A DNA stretch of 16,265 bases from NCBI RefSeq assembly GCF_014066305.1, contig NW_023501111.1:1-16265 (forward strand), in the 5' to 3' direction. A program made the translations under genes and the position numbers. The stretch is from Letharia columbiana. Taxonomy: Eukaryota; Ascomycota; Lecanoromycetes; Lecanorales; Parmeliaceae. This document shows positions 1-9,431 of the stretch, piece by piece. How positions within the stretch are numbered: position 1 is the first letter of the stretch; the number at the start of each line of letters is the position of its first letter. Under the pieces are notes generated by a model that saw only the letters and a list, made by a program, of their open reading frames with translations, had not been told where the DNA came from and did not search any database.

Positions 1-454
1 ATCAGTGTACTTCAATACTAGTACACAGATTAGCAAGGCCATACTCTTGAAGGAAGTCCGCCCCGATATCGCCGCGATAGCTTCACACGGTTCTATGTTA
101 CTCAATCGATTCCGCTCATTGTGACGATTCGATTGAATAGAACTACAATTTCTACAATTCCTACGACTCCTACCCAGCAGAGAAAACACCCAGAAAACAC
201 CAAACACCACCAAGCTTCACACGGTTCTAGGTTATCGACCAATTCCGCTCACTTGTGATAGAACACATTCACCCAAAATGGACCTCCCAGCCAGGACAAG
301 AAACCGATGACATTCAGAAAATTCTATCTTCAGAAACGACTTAACACCGCCTCGACACTATGACTCAAAATGGACTCCAATCAACAGAAGAAGGACACTG
401 ATCTTGACACCGCCTGCAGACACCATGACCGGGCGTGACCTAGGAAAATGCTAA
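1..454. other. Repeat-bearing leader upstream of the gag remnant, no intact gene
   Basis: I see no open gene here. The stretch carries a diverged direct repeat of about 46 bp (79-124 and 213-258) and a short run of 9-mers of the type CTACAATTN near 143-171. It lies immediately 5' of the gag-like reading frame, so an LTR or untranslated leader of the same retroelement is the likely origin. No terminal TG...CA boundary or primer binding site could be fixed by eye. Confidence 0.4.
79..258 (+). repeat. Imperfect direct repeat (79-124 / 213-258)
   Basis: Two copies share the core AGCTTCACACGGTTCTA, then GTTA, a short divergent middle, and ATTCCGCTCA followed by TTGTGA. The copies lie about 134 bp apart, upstream of the gag-like frame. 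They could be a duplicated leader or LTR segment of the retroelement. Function is unknown. Confidence 0.55.
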
Positions 455-880
455 ACAAGGGAGTCAAACCATCAGATACCCAAGAAAGACTCAAACAACT
501 CGTCCATTGGAGAATACAAGAGTACACAACAGCACAAATGGAAGGCTCTCTCTGACATCTTTGCTGAGGAATTTGAACTATTCGCCAAAGAGGACTTTGA
601 AAAGCTTACCAAAGACAATATCTATGGCTTACGAGACTGCCTACGGACCAACGGAGTCTATGTTCAAAAAGGGAGAGGGATTTCCATAGCCCAAGCACTG
701 GCAAATGTGGTTCAGGAAGATATCCCATGGCCATCCGACGACGACGAAGAAGAACGTCCTCCACCAAAGCAGTCCCAATATTACCCTCCTCAACAACAGT
801 CAATACAGCCAGTTCAGCCACAGCAGCCCCATCCCTATCCCCCTCAGCAACCGGTTCAAACAATACAGGAACAACAGCCT

Positions 881-1058
881 TATCGACCGGAGAACACTAT
901 TCCTCTCCCCCCGCAACCGCCTTATCAACCAGAGAATACTGTCCTCTCCCTCCGCAGCCACCTTATCAACCAATTGTCGAAGATACCACTCCAGTCCACC
1001 CTCCCCCCACTCCAATTGTCGAGGATACCACTCCAGTCCACCCTTCCCCCACTCCAAG
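881..1058 (+). repeat. Two 42-bp tandem repeats within the gag-like frame
   Basis: One unit begins at 881, 923 and 964 and encodes a 14-residue Tyr-x-Pro-Glu-Asn-Thr and polyproline block. The third start is offset by 41 instead of 42, which marks a 1-nt loss and a frame change. A second, different 42-bp unit begins at about 973 and 1015 and encodes a 14-residue Ile-Val-Glu-Asp-Thr-Thr-Pro block. Both are Pro-rich and were probably produced by replication slippage. Confidence 0.75.
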
Positions 1059-1304
1059 CGACGGCCCTCCACGTCAGCCTCAACAACAGCCTGAGGATAC
1101 CACTACGCTCTTTCCACCCACCACAAACTACGGCCCAGATTACCGAGTCCCACACCTACTACCCTCGCCCTACCAAGTCATTCAAGACTTCGAGATCAAG
1201 GAACAGGCCGTTGCAGAGGTGAAGCAGAGGATTCTTTGAAGAGCACTACGAAGAAGAGCATTACAAGCAGCAGCCCTGTCAACACGAGCCAACTCTCTGC
1301 GGTT

Positions 1305-1748
1305 CTACGTCCGCGCACTATATCGATCCTCAGAGAGCCTACTTTCTCGCTCAGCACCGCTCGAATTCAGCATACTCCAAATCTCGCTCCACCTTTCGCC
1401 TCCCAGCATGCTCATTTTCTCGCTCCACCTTTCGCCTCCCAGCATGCTCATTTTCTCGCTCCACTTTTCGCCTCCCAGCATGGTCATTTTCTCGCCTCTC
1501 CGCTCGGCTACGTTCGTGATGCGGAGGAAATGGAGGCTACAGGCCAAGGATAGGTGAATGGAGTATATGGACGGTGCATTCTTGATGTAGCTGTCCAGGG
1601 ATTTGATCATGAGGGTCCATCTTTCTCCCATTGCTACTAGAAATACGCCTAGCATAACCGGATCTACGCCCACTACAGCAAAGGGAACAATTGCAGTCAT
1701 GGAGAGCATTGCGGAGAAGGATTCGAAGAAGTAATGTTTTGATAGCAT
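1305..1748 (-). CDS. Unidentified open frame with a hydrophobic segment and 12-residue repeats
   Basis: I do not recognise this frame. From the first ATG (1748) it has about 147 residues. A hydrophobic segment of about 30 residues includes Ala-Ile-Val-Pro-Phe-Ala-Val-Val-Gly and Leu-Gly-Val-Phe-Leu. It is followed by Gly-Glu-Arg-Trp and then a hydrophilic tail made of three 12-residue repeats from the 36-bp minisatellite. The frame stays open upstream to about 1808 without another ATG. It lies just downstream of the CorA-like pseudogene on the same strand. It could be a fragment of another membrane protein, a degraded 3' extension of that locus, or a chance frame kept open by the 36-bp periodicity. 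Confidence 0.25.
   Translation of the reverse strand: MLSKHYFFESFSAMLSMTAIVPFAVVGVDPVMLGVFLVAMGERWTLMIKSLDSYIKNAPSIYSIHLSLACSLHFLRITNVAERRGEKMTMLGGEKWSEKMSMLGGERWSEKMSMLGGERWSEIWSMLNSSGAERESRLSEDRYSART
1383..1500. repeat. 36-bp minisatellite (about 3.3 copies)
   Basis: Copies begin at 1383, 1419, 1455 and, partially, 1491, each opening with CTCGCTCCAC or a one-base variant. The period is exactly 36 bp, so the repeat is open in all translated frames. On the minus strand it reads as a 12-residue repeat of the type Met-Leu-Gly-Gly-Glu-Arg-Trp-Ser-Glu-Lys-Met-Ser. It overlaps the tail of the gag-like frame and the C-terminal half of the unidentified minus-strand frame. Confidence 0.85.
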
Positions 1749-1827
1749 GCGAATAGCCTCATCTTTTTTGGTTTTTGCCAGTGTCGGTAACTCAACACTC
1801 GCTACCACTAGTACTCATTCGGCCTAG

Positions 1828-3819
1828 TCATTGGTATATGAAGGCCTTCTCTGTACATAGATATCCTTCTTCCTTAGACATCATTAAGAAGACAGCCCAG
1901 TACACCCCAAAATTTCTCGGATACTACCCAGGATTCCTGCTGAGTCTTGGTAGCTGGAGAGAAGTCAAAGAAGCTTGTACTGAATAAAGCCTCCAGGCAA
2001 CCCGAAATTAGTCGGTGTCTGGTGCGGAACGACCATGGTTCACTCACAGCAACGAAAGTTGCAGGCAACAAGGTCAATGTCAGGACTGCTATCGTCCTCA
2101 TTGCTGCGCTATCTCTCCGTACTGCTTCGCTCATCTTTACCATGACCTTGCTGTCATACTGCGTGATGGTGTTGAAGGCCTGCCGAGGTCAACTGAGGTA
2201 GGATTCGAGAGATACTCGGATGCAGACTGACCAAGTCTATCTCGTTGCGCAGTCTTGCCTCGTTAGCTTTCGATCGTGCACTTAAGTTCCGCAACGTCTG
2301 AACCTCAAAGCGGAGTGCTTGATTTGTCCGCCGTGAGACATTGGAACTCGTGTCCGAAGGGGGCACTTTGCAGAACCACTCGTGTTGGCAAAGGATACTT
2401 TTTGTTGTTTCTGTTGCAACGTCAAGTGTTTCCGAGGCATGAACGGCATGCCGCGCGAAGTCATGCAGTAGAGGGAAACTCGCTGCTTGTTGGGCAACGC
2501 CGTGCCGATTCTAGAGGCGTATCAGTTTGAGTTGGTTCCTCGTGTCAAAAATGCTGTGGTGGCAGCTTTACCACTTCAATCATCCTCACAAAGTCTCGAA
2601 TAGACCAGACGGAGGCGTCGAAGGCTTTGATGATTTCTCCAAGGATGATCGCATGAAGCGAATAAGGATCAGACGGGTCAAGCGTTGTTGACGGCGACAA
2701 TAAAAGGTTTCGAAGTCCATCGCGTAGATGCTGAGGGACGTCGAAGCAGAGAACAACATGTACATTTGCTGAAGTCCATTTCGTGAAGAATGCCATCTCA
2801 TACCATTCGTAGTTGTGGTATTGGATACCTCTGACTTCTACTAGCTGCTTGATTATAAATCGGAACCATGTGTATGCACCGGTCGTTAGTAGAGATTTAC
2901 ATTACTTAGAAAAAGGCAATACCATGACTTTTAACTTTACTTTCTTCATTGTACGAATCTCCACAACCAAAGAATCCATTAGAACGCTGGTAACTCTTGG
3001 ACCAGAACAAATCAGGTATTGTGTATCGAGCGGATAGGTTTTGTCGAAGGATAGCCGATGCGAGGAAGGGTTCTGAGGTAGCAAAGCTATTTCGATCAGG
3101 GAAAGCCTAGCAAGAGGCGTGTAACGGACACAACATGGCTTCGCTTCTTGCTTTGTCTAAACAATGTCTTAGCACGTGTCGCCAGTGCCTCGGTAGTTTT
3201 TATAGATAAGACCGAAGACCGTCTTCTACTGTCGCACTTGTGCTGCGCCATGTTCCCTCCACTAATGCCAGTCAACATTCGTAATCAGCGGAAGGTCAGC
3301 GTCGTACCTTGTTCAAGGATATCCATGGAACTCATTGGGAATATGGTGGTGCTCAAGTCCTGCATTGATACAATCTGTATTGACGAGATTACGAAAGCGT
3401 TCACCAGCGACAAAATCGGTCAGCAGCCTGTCAGTGTCAGGCTGAGGGGACCGAACAAATTCCATGGCTTTGTGGATCTATGCTCTCTTAAGAACATGGT
3501 CCAATGCATCCTGTAAGTCTACAAGGCTGCAGTGGCGGATCTATAGGCTCTTGTGCTCCGCAGGGGAGGGATCATCTTTGATCATTGCTGCGGCGGTGCC
3601 CGACAATGACACCAGATGAGAGTCTTGAGGCAGTCCTGCACGTAAGGTTGATAGGGACATGCATTTTATCGCCTCTCTGGTAGCTACACAACTGTAACGC
3701 AAGCTTAGACCGATTCTATCTTGTACAGTATCACCTTCAACCTGTGTCTCCTCGGTCAGCATGTACCTTATCTCTAACATTCTCTCTGCCGCAACATCGC
3801 GGACTCGTAGTGGCTGCAT
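1828..3819 (-). pseudogene. CorA-like Mg2+ transporter family protein (fungal type), degenerate
   Basis: Reading 5' to 3' on the minus strand, several blocks match the fungal CorA-like membrane protein family. They are a Ser-Asn-Gly-Phe-Phe-Gly-Cys block (about 2985-3010), Thr-Trp-Phe-Arg-Phe then Trp-Tyr-Glu-Met-Ala-Phe-Phe-Thr-Lys-Trp (about 2770-2870), Leu-Cys-Phe-Asp-Val-Pro-Gln-His, His-Asp-Phe-Ala-Arg-His-Ala-Val-His, a coiled-coil-like stretch, and the C-terminal Ala-Met-Arg-Thr-Ile-Ala-Val-Leu-Thr membrane segment. Two clean introns can be placed: 2180-2231 (52 nt) and 1991-2047 (57 nt, branch GACTAAT). Damage includes TAG stops at 3541 and in the codons that follow, a five-T run giving TGA at 2545, a further in-frame TAG upstream of the His-Asp block, no AG acceptor for the intron near 2880-2930, and an extra base in a four-base run at 1905-1908 after Glu-Lys-Phe-Trp. 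Members of the family are predicted inner-membrane or plasma-membrane divalent cation transporters, but many fungal ones are uncharacterised. The N-terminal part (3819 to about 3100) is less recognisable. Confidence 0.72.
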
Positions 3820-4224
3820 ATCGAAGTTTCTTCAGGCGTCCTTCAGACAAGGCAAAATCAGGCAGTGGATCGTCAATTTCGCACGTAAGCAGGTGCAGCG
3901 AGTAGGTGAACGGTCAATTTTCTCGAACGCTCAGATGGGTCCCACCCTCCTCCCCATCCTCTCCACTCTCCTCCCCACCCTCTCCGCTCTCCCAAGCATG
4001 AGCCGCAGCTCCAAAGGTTCTAGACTCGGTCCGATCAGAGACCCCCCTTTCGAAGCTCCGAGAGCCTGATCCAAACAAGCGGCGAGGCTACACTTCACTC
4101 CAAGTAAACCACCCTCTAGTGTCTTGCTTACGCACGCCGTCTCTCCTCTGTCCTCGTCTTCTTCTTACTTCAAAACCTATTGCTGGCCTCTTTGCGCTGT
4201 ATTGCAGAGTCCCCGTTGGCTCTA
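3820..4224. promoter_or_regulatory. Divergent intergenic region upstream of the NLR gene, with a pyrimidine tract
   Basis: This region separates the minus-strand CorA-like pseudogene from the plus-strand NLR. It contains a C/T-rich tract on the plus strand (about 3941-3992) that includes a 21-bp tandem duplication. Pyrimidine-rich tracts are common in promoters of filamentous fungi. A possible 5'-leader acceptor (TTGCAG, ending about 4206) lies just before the ATG at 4225. No gene is seen. Confidence 0.45.
3947..3988 (+). repeat. 21-bp tandem duplication in a pyrimidine tract
   Basis: The unit CTCCTCCCCATCCTCTCCACT (3947-3967) is followed directly by a copy differing at two positions (3968-3988). 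It lies about 240 bp upstream of the NLR start codon, within a C/T-rich tract. Confidence 0.7.
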
Positions 4225-7192
4225 ATGGCACAAGAAAGGCGCCTCTATACCGTGGGATGGATCTGTGCATTGCAGACGGAGTATGTGGCAGCCTGCGAGC
4301 TCTTGGACGAGGAACTCCCCCCTCTACAGACAGCACTACCCCACGACAACAACGCATACACCTTTGGTCGCATCAACGACCACTACATCGTCATCGCATG
4401 CCTTCCGAAAGGAAGGTACGGTCTTGCTTCCGCCGCTAGCGTGGCCAAAGACATGCTGCGCAGCTTCGATTCCATCCGCGTTGGATTAATGGTCGGCATC
4501 GGAGGGGCTGCGCCAAGCGATAAGCACGATATTAGACTTGGTGATGTTGTGGTCGGCTGTCCAGTGAAGAAGGAGGGTGGTGTGATTCCCTACAACTTCG
4601 GCAAGGCGGTTCAAGAAATGGAGTTTGTGTCAACTGGGTCTTTGAACTCGCCGCCGACGGTTCTGTTGACGAATCTGACCAAGCTGAGCGCATACCACGA
4701 GAGAAAGGGCAATCACATTGCTGAGTCGGTTCGAAAGATGGTTGCCAAAAACCAAAGATTGGGAGAGAAATACCAACATCCGGGGGTAGAGAACGATCGG
4801 TTATATGAGTCAAGCTATACTCATCAAGGCGGTGATGATAGGTGTGAGATCTGTTGTGACCAAGCATCTCCTCCGGTGCTCCACCGATCGCAGCGGCTCC
4901 ATGACTTGAATAAGCCGGTGGTGCACTACGGCCTTATCGCATCAGCAGACACACTGATGAAAGATGCGATTGCTCGCGATCGGTTAATCAAAAAGCACGA
5001 TATCTTATGTTTTGAGATGGAGGCGGCAGGGCTCATGAACGACTTCCCGTGCGTGGTTATTCGAGGTATCTGCGATTACTCGGATTCACACAAAAACGAT
5101 ATGTGGCAAGGTTACGCGGCGGTCGCGGCGGCGTCGTACGCCAAGGAACTTCTGGGAATTATCCCAGCACATCAGATTGCCAGCACGCAGACGGCGACTG
5201 CGGAGATGGGTGAGTAGACATTTATACCACAATGGCCCTTGGGAGGAGCAGGTCAGATGTGGAGGTCACATTTTAAGAGGGAAAGAGCTCGATGGGAATA
5301 GCCAGATTGTCTTCTCAATAGTCACCAGATAAATTGTGTATAGCGCTGATCTTTCCCATGTCGACTTTAGTCAAACCTCTCTTCTCCGTGCCATATGAAA
5401 GAGATGCCAACTTCATTGAGCGAAAAGACATCTTCTTTCAGATTGAGAAGCAACTTCACATGCATCACCGTGCTTCAATATGTGGAATTGGAGGTGTCGG
5501 GTATTTTGTTCTCTCACACGAGCTCTCATAGATACTGACAAAAGTTTCAGGAAATCTCAGATCGCCATCGAGTACGCTTACCGGTTTCGGCAGTCTCGAC
5601 CGCAGAGTCATGTCTTCTGGGTGTACGCCGCCAGCTCTGGTACAATTTTGCAGGCCTGTCATGAGATTGCGCGTAGCCTGCAACTTCCTACGTACGAAGA
5701 TCCGAAGTCCGATCCATGTGAGCTGGTCTCCAGATGGCTCAAAGAGGACGACCGTACGTGGCTCCTGATATTGGATAATGCGGACGATGCAGATGTCATT
5801 TTCGCTTCGACTGAATTTCATGCATCACCTGCTACTGTTACGCAAATTCATCGACCCTTGATCGACTATCTTCCTAGCATTTTGAATCCTCAGAAGTCAT
5901 TGCTTGTTACGACAAGAGACAAACGTGTTGGTCAGGACCTTGCCTATGGAGAACTGTGTGTGGAAGTGCCGCCATTTTCATGTCAAGAGGCGAGAGCCCT
6001 GTTGCGATCGAAAGTGAAAGGAGCGGCGGACTTTTTCGACGTGTCCAGTACAGAAAGGCTGCTGGAAGTTTTGGGACATATTCCACTAGCCATCACGCAA
6101 GCTGTAGCTTTCATCAATCACAATGGGATGACTGTCGAAAGCTATCTAACAGCCCTTGAAACAGATAAGCAGGACCTAACGGAGTTTCTGAGTCATGAGC
6201 TTCAAGATCATCGGAGGCAGCGTGGTTTTCCCAATTCCGTCTTTCGAACATGGAAGTTTTCTTTCGATCAGATCCTGACACAAGAGCCTCAGGCGGCGAA
6301 GTTGCTGTCCCTCGTAGCGATGCTTGATCCACGACGGATCCCGGAAAAGCTAGTACGACGGTCAATTGGGAGAGAGTTGGACTTCAGGACTGCCATTGGT
6401 ACGCTGAACGGATTCGCTTTGATTACTGCAGAGATTGGGGGAGAGATATACGCCATACACCCACTTGTGCAAGCATCGGTGCACTATTGGCTCGAGCAGA
6501 GGAACGAGAAAGCGAACTACGTAAGTCAAGCGTTAGAGCTGTTAGCAAAGGAGTTTCCGCAGGGTAAATATGAAAACAAAGAGACGTGTGAATCATTGTT
6601 GGCGCATGCTCAGGCGGTGTTGAATTGGGACTACGTATCAAAGGATGATGATCAGAGATACCGCGCCGCTCTTCTATACAATGTTGCGACCTTTCATGGT
6701 GCGCAGGGTAGATTTGGCTTTGCGTATCAAGAAGTCTCCAAAGCACACAATATTGTTCAAAAACAACTGGGGGAAGATGCGCCTGGCACTCTGCATAGTC
6801 TGTCTTTACTTGCAACAACCCTTCGCGGTCAAGGAGAATATAAAAAAGCCGAGGATATGAGCCGACGAGTGCTGGAAGGTTTTGAGAAGGTGCTGGGAGT
6901 TGAGCATCCCAGCACATTGTTCAGTGTCAATAATTTGGCATTAGTGCTTCGACAACAAGGAAAGTATAAGATGGCCGAGGAAATGAGCCGACGAGCGCTG
7001 GAAGGAATGGAGAAGGTGCTGGGACTCGAGCATCCCTACACATTAAGCAGTGTCCACGATTTGGTACCCGTGCTCTCTGTAAAGAAAGATCATAAGGCGG
7101 CCGAGCAGATGAGTCGACGAGCGTTGGAAGGAGGTGGACGAGCATCCCTACACATTAAGCAGTGTCCACAATTTATCAGTAGTGCTTCTTAG
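4225..7192 (+). CDS. Fungal NLR (STAND) protein: PNP-NB-ARC-TPR, truncated in the TPR domain
   Basis: Fungal NLRs are cytosolic signal-transducing ATPases/GTPases tied to non-self recognition and regulated cell death. Exons are 4225-5209, 5371-5500 and 5551-7192, giving 918 aa. Residues about 8-320 form a purine-nucleoside-phosphorylase/nucleosidase-like domain, with Gly-Ile-Gly-Gly-Ala-Ala, the Phe-Glu-Met-Glu block (263-266) and Arg-Gly-Ile-Cys-Asp-Tyr-Ser-Asp (280-287). The NB-ARC domain follows, with P-loop Gly-Ile-Gly-Gly-Val-Gly-Lys-Ser (367-374), Walker B-like Leu-Ile-Leu-Asp-Asn-Ala-Asp-Asp (about 444-451), a Thr-Thr-Arg sensor (about 491), Ile-Pro-Leu-Ala (about 547) and His-Pro-Leu-Val-Gln (about 674). 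TPRs begin near residue 740. The second intron (50 nt, branch CTGAC) lies inside the P-loop. The first (161 nt) has two in-frame acceptors, at 5343 and 5370. A 14-nt deletion near 7131 shifts the frame and ends the protein at 7192. ATG 4225 is the first Met; the frame is open upstream without another ATG. The family assignment is firm; whether the shortened protein works is not known. Confidence 0.9.
5501..5550 (+). other. Intron inside the P-loop codons of the NLR
   Basis: The donor GTATTT follows GGTGTCGG, a CTGAC branch site lies at about 5535, and the acceptor is TTTCAG. Splicing joins the split Gly codon and restores the Walker A run Gly-Gly-Val-Gly-Lys-Ser. Without splicing, the frame from the upstream exon stops at the TAG at 5529-5531. 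Confidence 0.9.
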
Positions 7193-7381
7193 GAAGAAAG
7201 ATTATAAGGCGGCCGAGCAGATGAGTCGACGAGCGCTGGAAGGATTTGAGAAGGTGCTGGGACTCGAGCATCTCAACACATTAACGAGTGTCCACGGTTT
7301 ATCATTTATACTTTTTGCAAAGAAAGATTATAAGGCGGCCGGGAGATGAGGAGACGGGGTGTGGGAAACGAACGCACCCCT
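6848..7381 (+). repeat. 126-bp TPR-encoding tandem repeats with two internal deletions
   Basis: Units start (GCC of the Ala-Glu-x-Met-Ser-Arg-Arg block) at 6848, 6974, 7100, 7212 and 7338. Spacing is 126, 126, 112 and 126 bp, i.e. one 42-residue TPR each. The third unit has lost 14 bp near 7131. The fifth has lost about 20 bp between the Ala codon and the His-Pro codons. Close similarity between units suggests recent duplication or conversion, which is well known for fungal NLR repeat domains. Confidence 0.9.
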
Positions 7382-7611
7382 CTACGGTGATAACCATGTC
7401 TAGCCTTGCCAACTCATATCACCTTGAACAACTGTACGATGAAGCATCAACTCTCTATCTGAAAGCTTTGGCAGGGTTTACAAAGACGTTTGGGCCCGAT
7501 GATCCTAGAACACGGCAGTGCCATCAAAAGTATACGTCCATGGTTGACGAAAGGGACCGCAATGCTAGAGAAGATCAGAACCCAAATTCTTGCTCAGGCT
7601 CGGCGAAGTAG
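7134..7611 (+). pseudogene. Out-of-frame 3' remainder of the NLR TPR domain
   Basis: Two further frames continue the TPR coding sequence. The first (7134-7349) encodes one and a half TPRs with the same Ala-Glu-Gln-Met-Ser-Arg-Arg and Leu-Gly-Leu-Glu-His blocks. After the second deletion, the second (about 7366-7611) encodes a final, more diverged TPR with Asn-Ser-Tyr, Tyr-Asp-Glu-Ala and Gly-Pro-Asp-Asp-Pro, then a short polar tail ending at a TAG. Together they show that the ancestral protein was about 130 residues longer. It remains possible that an unrecognised intron, or sequence errors, bypasses the shifts. Confidence 0.8.
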
Positions 7612-9431
7612 CAAGGACGTATAACAGGCCGGCCGACGAGGTGGTAGAGAGGCGACTGTGTGACGCCTGCTTCAACAATCACACTTCGACGTCCTCTTTC
7701 CCTTGCAGTTGTGCACCATTTCCGAGTCAGGTCGGAAGAGGGCGAGGGGGCGATCTTCAGCGATCCGTGCGTAAGCGATTGACAGAATCGTCACATGTAG
7801 GGTGGAGGCATGGCGACTGGCGATGGGCAGTGGGTGGTGGTCGGCGGAAAGGGGTTGCAGATCCATGAACGAGCGAGACGACGGCTGGCATGGAAATGGA
7901 CGAGGGAGAAGAGTGGAAGAGTAGCAAGGGAAGGAGGGTCTTTGTACCTTGAGAAAGCGGCGTGTGAGTCGCAGGTCCGCGCCTGGCCCCAACAGGGCGC
8001 ACAAATCCGACGGATGGGGAGTTCAGCTCGCCATCACGGAGCATCCCAGCCCTTATTCCACAATTCGGGCAATTCCCAGGACACAGGTTCTCGACTAGAA
8101 CCTAGCATAGAAAGCTGTGTCGATTTACAAGAGTTGCTTTGCTGTTCTTTGACGGGGGAGGGCAAGCACACTGGGAGCCGACACGGCAGCGATTCTGGTT
8201 GTGAGACTGAAACCAAAAGCGAGATTTGTGAGAATGTCGACGTTTGACATACTACTGAACAGAAGCCAAAGGTTGTCAGGTGCACGGGAGTGATTGGCGG
8301 GAGGGGAGGCCGGCATAAGGCGATTCTTGGTCAATTTCCAGCAAGCAAGTGATCGAATGTCCGGATAAAAGAGGGTAGATTGGGCGCAAATCGTTTACAT
8401 CTTTCCACTATTTGACAGCGTACTTTCTAGTAGAACGGCTCACAGCTCATTCAGGAATGCTGATCATAGTTACTGAGCCTCAAGATACTTTCAGAGAGCT
8501 TGGATGATACATGGCAATCCTTCAATGTCATTCCCATAGACTACCGAAATTGAATCAGCGCCATTCCTCCTTGATCGAATCTGCTGCTCGCTCAGTTACA
8601 GCATCGTCCAACAGCATACGGGTACTCATTCACTCATCGGGCAGGCTATGATCCAGGATGCACCTACCCAGGTTCATACCCGTAAGACTGACATAGCTAT
8701 GTATCTTTTGAGGTACTTATCACTCTGCTCACAAATTGTAGCTACACTTGATAACGTCTATCAAGTGTGACTACTGCAACGTGACGAACGATGCAAAGTT
8801 CTCTCTCCAGGCCGAACTCTGGCGGCTCCCCAATCGGCGGCGATTGCCTCTTCTTACTTATACCACAGTCTCCACGAACACCTGTACCTTATCCTGACTG
8901 CAGAAGTATCGGCCTCTATGCTTATAATTAGGACTACATATACTCATATATATCTCTGATCCCGATCCGCATTCTCGGCTAGACTCTTATGCACTTTCCT
9001 AGCCTGTGAATGCCGTACCAGTCGAGCAGCGTGTCCGAGAACGCAAACCATTGTTGTCCCATTCATGAAAACACGCATATGGCATAGGGGCCCACATAGG
9101 GTGTGATAGTGGTTGGGCCGTCTCACGGGGATAGCAAGTCTGATTAGGCCCAAATAGAGGCCTGAACAGGCATATCTCTCGTTCCCAGCGTAAGAAACTC
9201 GCATGTCTGTGCCATAGACCTGGAGTGGAATAGTAGCTAGGTATGTACAGGTATGGGTGGGTGGGACTAAAAGTATGCGATGGCTCTGAAAGAGACGAAA
9301 TCGAATGAAGAGCCATTGACAGGTGAAAAACAGGTGGCTATATAGCTCGTAGTGGACACCTGTCTCCGAACCCTTGCATGGGCCCTGACAAGGGCCTGAA
9401 ACAGGGGCATATCTGTGCCCACTACTCTCCC
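7612..9431. other. Gene-poor intergenic region
   Basis: Frames of up to 145-163 codons occur here, but none shows a recognisable domain, intron pattern or convincing composition. The 7612-8300 part is G/C-rich on both strands, which keeps long frames open by chance. A 7-bp inverted repeat with a 5-nt loop (8085-8103) and an 8-bp inverted pair TACGGGTA/TACCCGTA (about 8617 and 8678) are the only local structures I noted. The part from 8940 downward probably contains 3' sequence of the secreted-protein gene. Confidence 0.5.
8085..8103. repeat. Small inverted repeat (7-bp stem, 5-nt loop)
   Basis: AGGTTCT, the spacer CGACT, then AGAACCT forms a perfect 7-bp stem. No T-run or gene end adjoins it, so its role is unknown. 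It may be chance. Confidence 0.4.

Larger units (their letters stand above)
455..1519 (+). pseudogene. Degenerate retrotransposon gag-like gene
   Basis: A reading frame is open from about 455 without a clear in-frame ATG. Its first part has an acidic, amphipathic stretch followed by a Gly-Val-Tyr-Val-x-Lys-Gly-Arg-Gly motif (about 653-679), then Ala-Gln-Ala-Leu and Trp-Pro. From memory this pattern resembles the N-terminus of gag proteins of fungal LTR retrotransposons; no search was run. It runs into a Pro/Gln-rich low-complexity region. The frame then changes twice: near 930-963 one base is missing within a 42-bp tandem repeat, and near 1232 a second shift returns to the original frame, which ends at a TGA at 1517. 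No protease, integrase, reverse transcriptase or RNase H follows, so this is a 5' fragment. It could instead be a host low-complexity protein, but the conserved N-terminal block argues for gag. Confidence 0.6.

Noticed and set aside
705..1155. Long overlapping frames on both strands in the Pro/Gln-rich segment
   Set aside because: They are shadow translations of a low-complexity repeat tract. Only the path that follows the conserved gag-like block is kept.
3148..3516. 122-codon plus-strand frame
   Set aside because: It lies antisense to the CorA-like locus, has no recognisable domain and no promoter or intron features.
7810..8247. 145-codon plus-strand frame and its minus-strand counterpart at 7672-8044
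   Set aside because: G/C-rich sequence keeps frames open by chance. Composition is irregular and no domain is seen.
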